A stretch of DNA of 46,572 nt from an uncultured Pelagibacteraceae bacterium (GTDB lineage: Bacteria; Pseudomonadota; Alphaproteobacteria; Pelagibacterales; Pelagibacteraceae): NCBI GenBank assembly GCA_905618885.1, contig CAJQTC010000013.1, positions 1 to 46,572 on the forward strand, written 5' to 3'. The notes beneath the pieces are model-generated. The model was not told where the DNA came from and did not search any database. It worked only from the letters and a program-made list of their open reading frames with translations. How positions within the stretch are numbered: position 1 is the stretch's first letter; each line of letters opens with the position of its first letter. The translations under genes were made by a program, and so were the position numbers. Below, piece after piece: positions 7,988 through 15,914 of this stretch.

Positions 7988-8006
7988 CCTTTAGAAGTTG
8001 AATTAA

Positions 8007-8204
8007 TTAAAAATTATTATTTCCTTTAGTCGAAATGTGACCTAAAATTTTTCCTTTATTAGGGCCATTTTTAATTCTGTAACCTGTCGTACCATTGCCA
8101 TAAGCTTCAACGGCAACTTTTTTTTTTTCAATTGCTTTTTCTTTCTGATCGTTTGTGTGTTGGTTTTTGATCGTCTTCATTAGATGATCTTTGATTTTAA
8201 GCAT
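8007..8204 (-). CDS. Small basic hypothetical protein
   Basis: A 65-residue lysine-rich protein. The N-terminal half is charged and probably helical, and the C-terminal half carries an ordered-looking glycine pattern, YGNGTTGYRIKNGPNKGKIL. I do not recognise the family. GAGG lies 7 nt before the ATG at 8204, a good ribosome-binding site in a window where most genes have none, so the gene is probably translated well. The upstream region on this strand carries two tandem 24-nt hairpin units that would be in its leader or operator. Nucleic-acid binding is suggested only by the charge. Confidence 0.6.
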   Translation of the reverse strand: MLKIKDHLMKTIKNQHTNDQKEKAIEKKKVAVEAYGNGTTGYRIKNGPNKGKILGHISTKGNNNF

Positions 8205-8232
8205 AGGTTTACCTCACTGTTAAAGTTTACCT

Positions 8233-8280
8233 ACTTTTAACTCATGTAGATGAGCCACTTTTAATCCATGTGAATGGCAC
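8233..8280 (-). repeat. Two tandem 24-nt units, each containing a small palindrome
   Basis: On the plus strand each unit starts ACTTTTAA (8233 and 8257) and is followed by a hairpin: CTCATGTAGATGAG at 8241-8254 (5-bp stem) and CCATGTGAATGG at 8266-8277 (4-bp stem). The stem bases differ between units but pairing is kept, and both loops start with GT. The array lies 29 nt upstream of the small basic gene, so on the minus strand it would be in the 5' leader or act as a double operator. Confidence 0.6.
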
Positions 8281-8644
8281 ACTTATTTATAAGCATTGTA
8301 CAACTATACCTCCAATATTAAAATAGTCAATATTATGAAAATATGTATAACAAGCAGCACAAAAAAACACTGATATTAAAAATCCCTTATTAATTAAGTA
8401 TTTTTTATAGATTTCAAATGTAATATTTTAAAAGATTAAGCGGATGAAATTCAATTGTTTTATTTAACATAGACTTTTACCAGAATCTTATTGTTAGAAA
8501 TTAATTAATTTTAATCTACTAGTAAAGAAAAGTTATCACAAAGAAGATTTAATCTTATTCTAGCAGCTAATGAACTTGACTAAGCTTTTAATTTTACCAC
8601 ATCAACATTAAGTAAAAATATTTATAAAAACTAAGCTTATTATG
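8281..8644. other. Intergenic region, no gene recognised
   Basis: About 360 nt of AT-rich sequence between the tandem hairpin units and the promoter of the polysaccharide operon. I found only frames under 20 codons, no tRNA-like fold, no insertion-sequence end and no convincing long inverted repeat. It marks the boundary between the mixed metabolic region and the surface-sugar island and probably holds upstream control sites for both divergent transcripts. Confidence 0.5.
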
Positions 8645-8653
8645 TGCTATAAA
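8645..8653 (+). promoter_or_regulatory. Candidate extended -10 promoter of the polysaccharide operon
   Basis: TGC-TATAAA at 8645-8653 is an extended -10 element 5 nt before the ATG at 8659. Transcription would start close to the ATG itself, so the mRNA would be nearly leaderless, which agrees with the absence of a ribosome-binding site. No good -35 box is seen. Confidence 0.4.
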
Positions 8654-8658
8654 ATTTT

Positions 8659-9246
8659 ATGAACTCAGTGAAAAAAGACATTATTTTTTTAAAAAATTAT
8701 CTAAATGATCTTTCAGATACAATCAGACCTGGTAAAGATATAATTAACGATCTCATACAGGTTAGAAATATATTTTTAAAAATATCGAAAAAAAAAGGTA
8801 AAATTTTAATCTTTGGAAATGGTGGAAGTGCAGCGATTGCCAGTCATGTAAGCGTAGATTTAACAAAAAATGCAAAAATAAGAACTGTTAACTTTAACGA
8901 GGCCGATCTAATAACTTGTTTTTCTAATGATTATGGTTATGAAAGATGGATAGAAAAAGCAGTAGACTTTTATGCAGATCCAAATGACGCGCTAGTTCTG
9001 ATCTCATCTAGCGGAAAATCTAAGAACATGCTAAATGCCTGTAAAGCGGCAAAAAGAAAAAAAATTAAAGTAATTTCACTGACAGGTCATACAAAAAATA
9101 ATCCTTTGTCTAAAGTAGCTGATCTAAGTTTGTGGATTAATTCTAAAGCTTATAATTTTGTTGAAAATACCCATCAAATTTGGCTATTAACTGTTTGTGA
9201 TTTAATTATTGGTAAAAGAGAATATCCCGCAAAAAAAAAAAATTAA
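8659..9246 (+). CDS. gmhA: SIS-domain phosphoheptose isomerase, GmhA-like
   Basis: A 195-residue SIS-domain protein. GKILIFGNGGSAAIASHVSV and ISSSGKSKNMLNAC are the two phosphosugar-binding loops, and VENTHQIWLLTVCDLI near the C-terminus carries the His of the isomerase active site. GmhA converts sedoheptulose 7-phosphate to D-glycero-D-manno-heptose 7-phosphate. The match to GmhA is supported by the heptose kinase at 13753 and by the nucleotidyltransferase-GmhB fusion at 21332, which complete the GDP-heptose route. It is the first gene of a long operon. A related phosphosugar isomerase is the alternative reading. Confidence 0.8.
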   Translation: MNSVKKDIIFLKNYLNDLSDTIRPGKDIINDLIQVRNIFLKISKKKGKILIFGNGGSAAIASHVSVDLTKNAKIRTVNFNEADLITCFSNDYGYERWIEKAVDFYADPNDALVLISSSGKSKNMLNACKAAKRKKIKVISLTGHTKNNPLSKVADLSLWINSKAYNFVENTHQIWLLTVCDLIIGKREYPAKKKN

Positions 9247-9260
9247 TTTAATTCTATTTT

Positions 9261-10778
9261 ATGAGCAACTTAGACGTCTTGTTTATTACGCCCAGATCCA
9301 GACTAGAAGTTTATCAAGGACTATCAAATGAATATGCTGCGATCGAGCCTCCAGTTTGGTCTTCGTTAATCGCAAACTATCTTTTAAAAAGAAATTATAA
9401 TGTTAAAATCCTAGATGCCGAAGCAGAAAATTTAAACCACGACGAAACCGCTGAAAAGATTTTAAAGTTAAATCCTAAATTAGCAGTTTTCATGATTTAT
9501 GGACAGCAACCTTCGGCATCAACTCAGTGCATGCCAGGTGGTAATAAAACTTGCAAAAAATTGAATGAACTATCATCAAACGAAATCAAGTCAGTAGTTG
9601 TTGGAACACACGCATCTGCACTACCGCAACAAACATTAGAGGAAGAACCCTATACATATGTTTGCCAAGGTGAGGGACCTTTAACTATAAAAAATTTAAT
9701 TGATTTTATAGATGGAAAAATTAGTGACATAAAAAAAATTCCAGGACTATGGTATTATGACAAAGATAAAAATTTAAGTTTCAATCCACAAGCAAAAATG
9801 TTTGAAAAATTAGATGAAGATCTTCCAGGACAAGCGTGGAAATTTTTAGATATGAATAAATATAAAGCACACAATTGGCATACGTTTGGTAGACTTGAGT
9901 CTAGAAATTCTTACGCTTCACTCCAAACAAGTTTAGGCTGTCCTTTTAAATGTACTTTTTGTTGCATCAATGCCCCTTTTGAAAGAAATACTATAAGATT
10001 TTGGTCACCTCAACATATAGCTAAACAGGTTAGAGTATTAGTTGAGGAGTATAATATTTTAAATATTAAAATTCCTGATGAAATGTTTGTTCTAAACCCA
10101 AAGCAAGTAATCGGTGTTTGTGATGAAATTATTAAACTTGGCTATGGAGATAAATTAAATTTTTGGGCATACGCAAGAATAGACACTCTTGAAGACGATG
10201 AAATGTTGAGAAAAATGCAGAAGGCCGGCATTAAATGGTTGGGACTAGGAATAGAATCAAGTTCAAAACATGTAAGGGATGGAGTGGTTAAAGGCAGATT
10301 CGACAATTATGATATTGAAGGTATCGTAAAAAAAGTTAGAAAAATGGGTTTTTTTGTAGGAGCAAATTATATTTTCGGTTTACCTGACGATACTTTAGAC
10401 TCTATGAAAGAAACTTTAGATTTATCTTTAAGAATTAATAGTGAGTGGGCAAATTTTTATTCAGCTATGGCATACCCTGGTTCACAATTACATATAATGG
10501 CAAAAAAGAACTCATGGCAGCTTCCGGAAGACAAAGGAGGACCTGGTTGGATTGGCTACTCACAGCATGCATACGAGTGTCTTCCTCTAAGAACGGAAAA
10601 ACTTAAATCAACAGAAGTTTTAGATTTTAGAGATAAAGCTTTTTCAGCATATTTTAACGACTCAAACTATTTATCGATGATAAAGTCTACATTTGGAAAC
10701 AGCACATCTGACCATATTCAAAAAATGATAGCATACAAAATTAATAGAAAACATCACAAAGAGAAGGTTAATTATTAG
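9261..10778 (+). CDS. B12-binding-domain radical SAM enzyme
   Basis: A 505-residue protein with an N-terminal Rossmann-like cobalamin-binding domain (about 1-190, with LDVLFITPRSR, SSLIANYLLKRNYNVKILDAEA and VVVGTHASALP) and a radical SAM domain whose cluster motif CPFKCTFC gives Cys227, Cys231 and Cys234, followed by GLGIESSS and the IFGLPDDT segment. Enzymes of this architecture include methyltransferases acting on unreactive carbons and other radical rearrangements. In this operon a nucleotide sugar or lipid-linked glycan would be a natural substrate, but that is inference. The usual DxHxxG cobalamin ligand motif is not evident, as in many members. It lies 14 nt after gmhA. Confidence 0.85.
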   Translation: MSNLDVLFITPRSRLEVYQGLSNEYAAIEPPVWSSLIANYLLKRNYNVKILDAEAENLNHDETAEKILKLNPKLAVFMIYGQQPSASTQCMPGGNKTCKKLNELSSNEIKSVVVGTHASALPQQTLEEEPYTYVCQGEGPLTIKNLIDFIDGKISDIKKIPGLWYYDKDKNLSFNPQAKMFEKLDEDLPGQAWKFLDMNKYKAHNWHTFGRLESRNSYASLQTSLGCPFKCTFCCINAPFERNTIRFWSPQHIAKQVRVLVEEYNILNIKIPDEMFVLNPKQVIGVCDEIIKLGYGDKLNFWAYARIDTLEDDEMLRKMQKAGIKWLGLGIESSSKHVRDGVVKGRFDNYDIEGIVKKVRKMGFFVGANYIFGLPDDTLDSMKETLDLSLRINSEWANFYSAMAYPGSQLHIMAKKNSWQLPEDKGGPGWIGYSQHAYECLPLRTEKLKSTEVLDFRDKAFSAYFNDSNYLSMIKSTFGNSTSDHIQKMIAYKINRKHHKEKVNY

Positions 10779-10830
10779 TTTATAAAAAACTTATAATTGA
10801 ATTGTTTTATTAATTAATGTAAAAAATTTT

Positions 10831-11352
10831 ATGTTTACATCTATAATTATAAGTGGTGCGCTGGCTCAAGATCATGAGTTTATCTACCCCTATTATCGTC
10901 TATTAGAAGCTAAGAGTAAATTAGACGTATGCATTATTGGTGGAAAACCTGTTAATGGAATTTTAGGTACTATTTTACCACCAAACAAAGATCATCCAGT
11001 TAAAGATATTAATCAAATTAATGTTAAAGATTATGAATTGTTAGTTCTACCTGGAGGAGTAAAGGCGATGGAGAAAATACGTCAAGATGAAAGATTGATA
11101 AAATTTATTAGTGATTTTCATAAAGCAGAAAAAGTTATTGCGTGTATCTGCAGTGGAGCTCAGTTGTTAATTTCGGCAAAAATAGTTAAAGGTAAAAAAA
11201 TCGCTGGTTATTACAGTATGAAAGATGACATCATAAACGCAGGGGGAATTTATACTGATCTACCTGCAGTAGTTGATGGAAAAATTATTACAACTGCACA
11301 CTATAAAGATATGGGTCCTTGGATGGCAGCTACTCTTAATTTCTTTAAATGA
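10831..11352 (+). CDS. DJ-1/PfpI family protein
   Basis: A 173-residue single-domain protein of the DJ-1/PfpI group. The nucleophile elbow CICSGAQLL supplies Cys107, and Glu16 sits where the family has a conserved Glu near the cysteine. LLVLPGG is the usual strand before it. Functions in this group include glyoxalase III/deglycase-type reactions, isonitrile hydration and amidotransfer. Its place between a radical SAM enzyme and a sugar cupin suggests a small-molecule role in the sugar pathway rather than proteolysis. Its last bases overlap the cupin start by 4 nt, showing translational coupling. Confidence 0.85.
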   Translation: MFTSIIISGALAQDHEFIYPYYRLLEAKSKLDVCIIGGKPVNGILGTILPPNKDHPVKDINQINVKDYELLVLPGGVKAMEKIRQDERLIKFISDFHKAEKVIACICSGAQLLISAKIVKGKKIAGYYSMKDDIINAGGIYTDLPAVVDGKIITTAHYKDMGPWMAATLNFFK

Positions 11353-12044
11353 ACAAAAAAAAAAATGCTTATTATGATAATAGAATTGTATTTAAACCTT
11401 GGGGTCATGAATACGTAGTTTATCGTTATAAAAATATTTTATCAGTTACTTTACTTAATATAAACCCAACCAAAAGTACTTCACTTCATTGTCATCCAAC
11501 AAAAAAAACTGGTTTTGTTTTATTAGACGGCAAAGCATTAATTCAATTAGGCCTTTGGAAAAGTGAAAGAAAAATTTATAAAAGTCCTTCTAAGCTAATG
11601 ATTAGGACTGGCTTATTCCACTCCATAAAATGTATATCTAAAAAGCCATTATTGGCTTTAGAATTTGAAACACCTATAAATAAAAACGATCTAGTAAGAT
11701 TTAACGATAAATATGGGAGAGAAAAAAAGCCGTACGAACAGGGAAAAAAAATTTCAAATTTAACTAAAAATAAAAATATTTTAAAATTACATAAATTTAA
11801 AGAAAAAAAAGAGTATTTATTTGGTAAAACGACAGTTAAACTTGAAATTCATAAAAATTTTAAAAAGCTTGTAGCTGAAAAAAATAACACTATATTTGCT
11901 GTTTTAAACGGAAGTGTATGCAATAAAAAGAAACAAAAAATATTATCTCCTGGAGATATTATTAGAACAGGAACTTTTAAGAAATTAGCTCAAGTTTTTA
12001 AAATAGATAAAAAGTTAGCTGTCTTAAAAATTAATAATGAATAA
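11349..12044 (+). CDS. Cupin protein, mannose-6-phosphate isomerase type II-like
   Basis: A 231-residue protein with an N-terminal cupin: KPWGHEYVVYR, then SLHCHPTKKTGFVLLDG with metal ligands His48 and His50, and a further His at 92. The first motif resembles the C-terminal isomerase cupin of type II phosphomannose isomerases. A second, weaker cupin repeat follows at about 155-225 (KLEIHKNFKKLVAEKN, SPGDIIRTG), without clear metal ligands. The family Glu after the two His appears replaced by Thr. It may isomerise or epimerise a sugar phosphate, or be a binding protein. It overlaps both neighbours (4 and 8 nt). Confidence 0.65.
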   Translation: MNKKKNAYYDNRIVFKPWGHEYVVYRYKNILSVTLLNINPTKSTSLHCHPTKKTGFVLLDGKALIQLGLWKSERKIYKSPSKLMIRTGLFHSIKCISKKPLLALEFETPINKNDLVRFNDKYGREKKPYEQGKKISNLTKNKNILKLHKFKEKKEYLFGKTTVKLEIHKNFKKLVAEKNNTIFAVLNGSVCNKKKQKILSPGDIIRTGTFKKLAQVFKIDKKLAVLKINNE

Positions 12045-12873
12045 AAACTTTAGATTAGAGATCTTTAAGAAAGCTTCTTTGTGCAGAAACTTTGAAGAAA
12101 GAGTTATTGAAAACGTAAATAATAAAAAAATTACAACACCAGTTTATGTCTCTGCTGGGCAAGAATTTATAGCAGCAACACTATCTTCAATTTGTAAAAA
12201 AAAAAAAATCAAACCATTAATATTTGGTCAACATAGATGTCATTCAACCTATTTAGCTTTTGGAGGAAATATTATTAAACTTATTGACGAATTACTTGGA
12301 AGAGAGAGTGGATGCACTAAAGGGAAAGGTGGCTCAGCATCAATTCATTCTAAAGATATCAATATGTTTGGTCATGATGGCTTGATGGGTTCAAACGGGC
12401 CTATCGGTGTTGGAGCGTGCTTTGCAACAAAAAAACCTACTATAATATTTCTAGGTGATGCTGCTGCGGAAGAAGACTATGTTTTAGGTGCTCTTGGTTG
12501 GGCTTCACATAAAAAATTACCAATTTTATTTATTGTAGAAGATAATGATTTATCTATTTTAACCAAAAAAAGTGTCAGACGTAATTGGAACATGAAAGAT
12601 GTGGCCAGATCATTTAAACTAGAAGGACATGACATTAAAGATGATCCCAAAGAAATTGAAAAACACTCAAATTTGTTCTTTAAAAAACCTATGCTGTTGA
12701 ACATAAATACCAATAGAATTTATTGGCACGCTGGAAGTGGAATAGATAATAAAAAAACTTTCGATCGATTTAGAAATGAAAAAACAAAATTAGGAAACCA
12801 AGCTATAAAAATAGACGAACAGTATAAAATAAATATTAAAAAATTATGGAAATTACAGTTAGAGAAACAATAA
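12037..12873 (+). CDS. TPP-dependent 2-oxoacid dehydrogenase/transketolase-like E1 alpha subunit
   Basis: A 278-residue E1-alpha-type protein. The thiamine diphosphate site is visible as LGDAAAEEDYVLGAL (140-154) running to VEDND with Asn170, and GQHRCHSTYLAFGG and KGKGGSASIH are the usual E1-alpha loops. The second half of the enzyme is the next gene, overlapping by 28 nt. In 2-oxoacid dehydrogenases E1 decarboxylates the acid and passes the acyl group to a lipoyl E2; no E2 or E3 is encoded in the window. In a sugar operon an E1-like pair more likely works as a carboligase that transfers a two-carbon or acyl unit to a sugar. That is inference from context. Confidence 0.85.
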   Translation: MNKNFRLEIFKKASLCRNFEERVIENVNNKKITTPVYVSAGQEFIAATLSSICKKKKIKPLIFGQHRCHSTYLAFGGNIIKLIDELLGRESGCTKGKGGSASIHSKDINMFGHDGLMGSNGPIGVGACFATKKPTIIFLGDAAAEEDYVLGALGWASHKKLPILFIVEDNDLSILTKKSVRRNWNMKDVARSFKLEGHDIKDDPKEIEKHSNLFFKKPMLLNINTNRIYWHAGSGIDNKKTFDRFRNEKTKLGNQAIKIDEQYKINIKKLWKLQLEKQ

Positions 12874-13778
12874 AAAAAACAGTTTTAAAGCATTTAAAAG
12901 AAAAAAATGGTTTAATTCTTGGACAATGTTTGTCAGCCGTTGGATGGGTTGGTGGAACAATTCCTGAGTTAACCGAAAAAGAAGGTGTTATCGAATTAAG
13001 CATGGCTGATGTTGCAAATGGTGGTATTGTTGTTGGAGCTGGCCTGTCCAATAGAAGACCTATATATGTCATTAGATATCAGGGTTTTAATTGGTTCAAC
13101 GCCCCAATCATCCTAAATTATGCATGTAAATCCAAAGAATTATGGAATGTACCTTGCCCAATATTTATTAGAGGTATAGCTATGGAGGGCTCAATTGGTC
13201 CAGTAGCAGGATCATCTCATTGTTCCCTTTATTACCGAATGCCTGGAGTTAAAATTATCTCACCAATGACTCCTAAAGAGTATAAATTAGCATATAAAAG
13301 TTTTATGAACGAAGATGAAGTTTACTACGTCTCTGAACATCGAGCCAGCTATGGTAACCACAAAGAACTTAATGATTTTTTATCTGATGATGTTGATATA
13401 ATTATTTTTTCAATATCCATTACAAGATTTGAAGCTCAAAAAGTTAAAGAAACTCTTGAAAAAGAAAATTTAAAAATTGCGATAGCAAATATTTTATGGA
13501 TAAAACCATTTGAAATTAAAGATCAATGGCTAAGAACTCTTGAAAAATCTAAACACGGCGGAATTATTTTAGATGATGACTATGAGAGCGGGGTTGCCTC
13601 TGATATGGCGTACCAGTTAATGAAACTATCTAGCAAAAAAGTGGAAGTAATGGGATTAAAAAATCAGTCAGCCGGTTTCTCCAAAAAAAGTGACAACCTT
13701 CCTCCTAATGAAAAAGAAATTATTAAAAAAATAAGAGAAATTATAAAAAAAAATGTTAATTACAAAAACACCCTATAG
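12846..13778 (+). CDS. TPP-dependent E1 beta subunit (transketolase pyrimidine + C-terminal domains)
   Basis: A 310-residue partner of the preceding E1 alpha. Residues 1-170 are the transketolase pyrimidine-binding domain (VIELSMADVANGGIVVGAGLSNRRPIYVIRYQGFNW in the TPP region), and about 190-300 the transketolase C-terminal domain. Where E1-beta proteins normally have a Glu (SEMGFAG) that activates the TPP aminopyrimidine, I align Asp55 in SMADVANGG. This could alter chemistry, but the alignment is by eye. It overlaps E1 alpha by 28 nt and the heptose kinase by 26 nt, so the three proteins are made from one message. Confidence 0.85.
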   Translation: MEITVRETIKKTVLKHLKEKNGLILGQCLSAVGWVGGTIPELTEKEGVIELSMADVANGGIVVGAGLSNRRPIYVIRYQGFNWFNAPIILNYACKSKELWNVPCPIFIRGIAMEGSIGPVAGSSHCSLYYRMPGVKIISPMTPKEYKLAYKSFMNEDEVYYVSEHRASYGNHKELNDFLSDDVDIIIFSISITRFEAQKVKETLEKENLKIAIANILWIKPFEIKDQWLRTLEKSKHGGIILDDDYESGVASDMAYQLMKLSSKKVEVMGLKNQSAGFSKKSDNLPPNEKEIIKKIREIIKKNVNYKNTL

Positions 13779-14733
13779 AATCTCTTTTTTTGGTGGAGGT
13801 ACAGACTATCCTGTGTGGTACCAAAAACACGGAGGTGCGTTTCTTTCAACTACTATTGATAAATATGTTTATTTAACTGTAAGACAATTACCTTCATTTT
13901 CGGACTCTAATTATAGAATTGTGTGGTCAAAAGTAGAAACAGTAAATAAAATTAAAAACATTCAACACAATGTTGTTAGAGAAATGTTAAATAATTTTAA
14001 TTTCAAAACAGGAATGGAAGTTCATTATCAAGGCGATTTGCCGGCAAGGAGTGGAATGGGTTCTAGCTCTAGTTTCGTTGTGGGACTAATGAATTCTTTT
14101 TTAAATATTAAAAAAAAAAGGGTCTCAACAAAAGATTTAGCAAAAAAAAGTATTTATTTTGAACAAAAAACGCTCAAAGAAGTAGTTGGTATGCAAGATC
14201 AAATTTCAGCGACGTATGGTGGATTTAACAAAGTAGATATAGATCGAGATGGTAACTATAAAATAAAAAAAATTAAGATAGATAATAAAATTAAAGAGTT
14301 TAATAAAAATCTTGTTTTAATTTTTACTGGAATAAACAGAACAGCAAATGAAATAGCAGGTCAATATGTAAGCAATCTAAAAAACAAAGAATATGAAATG
14401 AAAGAAATATCATCACAAGTTAAAGAAGGAGAACGCTTATTATTGAAAAATAAATTTAATGACTTTGGACGTTTATTACATGAAGGTTGGAAATTAAAAA
14501 AAAGTTTAGGAAAAGTAATTACAAATCAGAAAATAGATGATCTTTATGAATTTTCTTTGAAGCATGGTGCGTTAGGAGGCAAAATATTAGGAGCTGGGGG
14601 TGGCGGGTTTATGCTCTTATACTTACCAAAAAACAAAATAATAAATTTTAAAAAAAAGCTTAAAAATACTACTATTATACCCTTTAATTTCTCCGAAAGT
14701 GGTTCAGAAATTTTATTAAATACTGAAAAATGA
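13753..14733 (+). CDS. hddA: D-glycero-D-manno-heptose 7-phosphate kinase (GHMP kinase), HddA-like
   Basis: A 326-residue GHMP kinase. The N-terminal TPYRISFFGGGTDYP, the ATP-binding motif SGMGSSSSF at 100-107 and the C-terminal GAGGGGF at 280-286 are all present. This signature set is the one seen in HddA, which phosphorylates heptose 7-phosphate at C1, and in related L-fucose/GDP-sugar kinases. The gmhA-like gene in the same operon and the GmhB-nucleotidyltransferase fusion nearby favour HddA. It shares 26 nt with the E1 beta gene and 4 nt (ATGA) with the DegT-family gene. Confidence 0.82.
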   Translation: MLITKTPYRISFFGGGTDYPVWYQKHGGAFLSTTIDKYVYLTVRQLPSFSDSNYRIVWSKVETVNKIKNIQHNVVREMLNNFNFKTGMEVHYQGDLPARSGMGSSSSFVVGLMNSFLNIKKKRVSTKDLAKKSIYFEQKTLKEVVGMQDQISATYGGFNKVDIDRDGNYKIKKIKIDNKIKEFNKNLVLIFTGINRTANEIAGQYVSNLKNKEYEMKEISSQVKEGERLLLKNKFNDFGRLLHEGWKLKKSLGKVITNQKIDDLYEFSLKHGALGGKILGAGGGGFMLLYLPKNKIINFKKKLKNTTIIPFNFSESGSEILLNTEK

Positions 14734-15914
14734 AAAATTTTAAACACCCATTAATGGAGAATAATTTCACTAAGTCGGATATAGATTTAGTAGTTAAATT
14801 GTTAAAACAAAAAAATGTAATCTTAACTCAGTCTACAAATGTTTTGAAATTTGAGAAAGCTTGGTCAAAATGGCTGGGAGTTAAATATAGTGTTTTTGTT
14901 AATTCTGGTTCATCAGCTAATCTATTAAGTATTTCAATACTTAAAATTTTAGATAAGAAAAAAAAAAATATAATATTACCAGCACTTACATGGTCTTCGG
15001 ATGTTGCTTCGATTATACAAAATAACTGTAAACCCGTTTTTGTAGATATAAATTTAAACAATCTTTCAATGAATCTTGAAGAAGCAAAAAAGAAGATAAA
15101 TAAAAAAACTTTGGCCGTTTTTATTACTCATGCACAAGGATTTAATGCCCTTACAAAAAATTTCATTGATTTCTTAAAAAGAAAAAAAATACCTTTAGTT
15201 GAAGATGTTTGCGAGTCTCACGGTGCAACATTAAATAAAAAAAAACTTGGAACGTTTGGTTTGATTTCAAATTTTTCTTTTTACTATGCTCATCATATGT
15301 CGACTATAGAGGGCGGTATGATATGTACCAACAATAAGAATGTTTATGAATTAGCTCGTTTGTTAAGATCCCATGGAATGGCAAGAGAACTTTCAGACAA
15401 AAAAAAAGAAATAGAAATCATTAAAAATAATCCAAAACTTTCTCCTAAATTTATTTTCATACATCCCTCCTACAACATGAGAAACAATGAAATAGGCGCC
15501 GTTCTAGGACTTAATCAACTTAAAAGACTAGATAAAAATAACATCATAAGAGCTAAGAATTTAAAACTATTTTTAAACCTTATTAATAGTAGCAAATATT
15601 ACACAGACTTTAATCTTAGTGGAAATTCAAATTATGCTTTTCCAATAATATTAAAAACTTTAAATATTAAAAAAAGAGATATTTTCGAAAAAATTTTAAG
15701 TAGTTATAATATTGAGTTTAGGAGAGGAAATGCTGGAGGTGGTAACCAGTTGAGGCAACCATATTTAAAAAAATATATTCGTAATATTAATGTAGAAAGT
15801 TTCAAAAATGTGGAGAGAGTTCATTTCTTCGGGTATTATATAGGCAATTACCCTTCTTTAACTAAAACAAAAATTATAAAAATTTGTAAAATTTTAAACA
15901 ATATTATATTTTAA
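14730..15914 (+). CDS. DegT/StrS-family sugar 3-dehydratase (ColD/RfbH type, His in place of PLP lysine)
   Basis: A 394-residue PLP-fold protein of the DegT/DnrJ/EryC1/StrS family: NSGSSANLLS, ALTWSSDVASII, VEDVCESHGA. The segment that normally carries the Schiff-base lysine reads SFYYAHHMSTIEGGM, with His188 at the lysine position. This substitution is known from ColD (GDP-4-keto-6-deoxymannose 3-dehydratase) and RfbH/E1 of ascarylose biosynthesis, which use PMP and remove the C3 hydroxyl. Length fits ColD better than the longer, iron-sulfur-containing E1. The product would be a 3-deoxy-4-keto nucleotide sugar. It is the last gene of the operon and its stop codon shares TTAA with the converging HemN-like gene. 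Confidence 0.85.
   Translation: MKNFKHPLMENNFTKSDIDLVVKLLKQKNVILTQSTNVLKFEKAWSKWLGVKYSVFVNSGSSANLLSISILKILDKKKKNIILPALTWSSDVASIIQNNCKPVFVDINLNNLSMNLEEAKKKINKKTLAVFITHAQGFNALTKNFIDFLKRKKIPLVEDVCESHGATLNKKKLGTFGLISNFSFYYAHHMSTIEGGMICTNNKNVYELARLLRSHGMARELSDKKKEIEIIKNNPKLSPKFIFIHPSYNMRNNEIGAVLGLNQLKRLDKNNIIRAKNLKLFLNLINSSKYYTDFNLSGNSNYAFPIILKTLNIKKRDIFEKILSSYNIEFRRGNAGGGNQLRQPYLKKYIRNINVESFKNVERVHFFGYYIGNYPSLTKTKIIKICKILNNIIF

Noticed and set aside
8281-8644. tRNA, small RNA or attachment site at the border of the sugar island
   Set aside because: No cloverleaf, no CCA end, no direct repeat with the other end of the island (24.4 kb) that I could see; without this, transfer of the island remains unproved.
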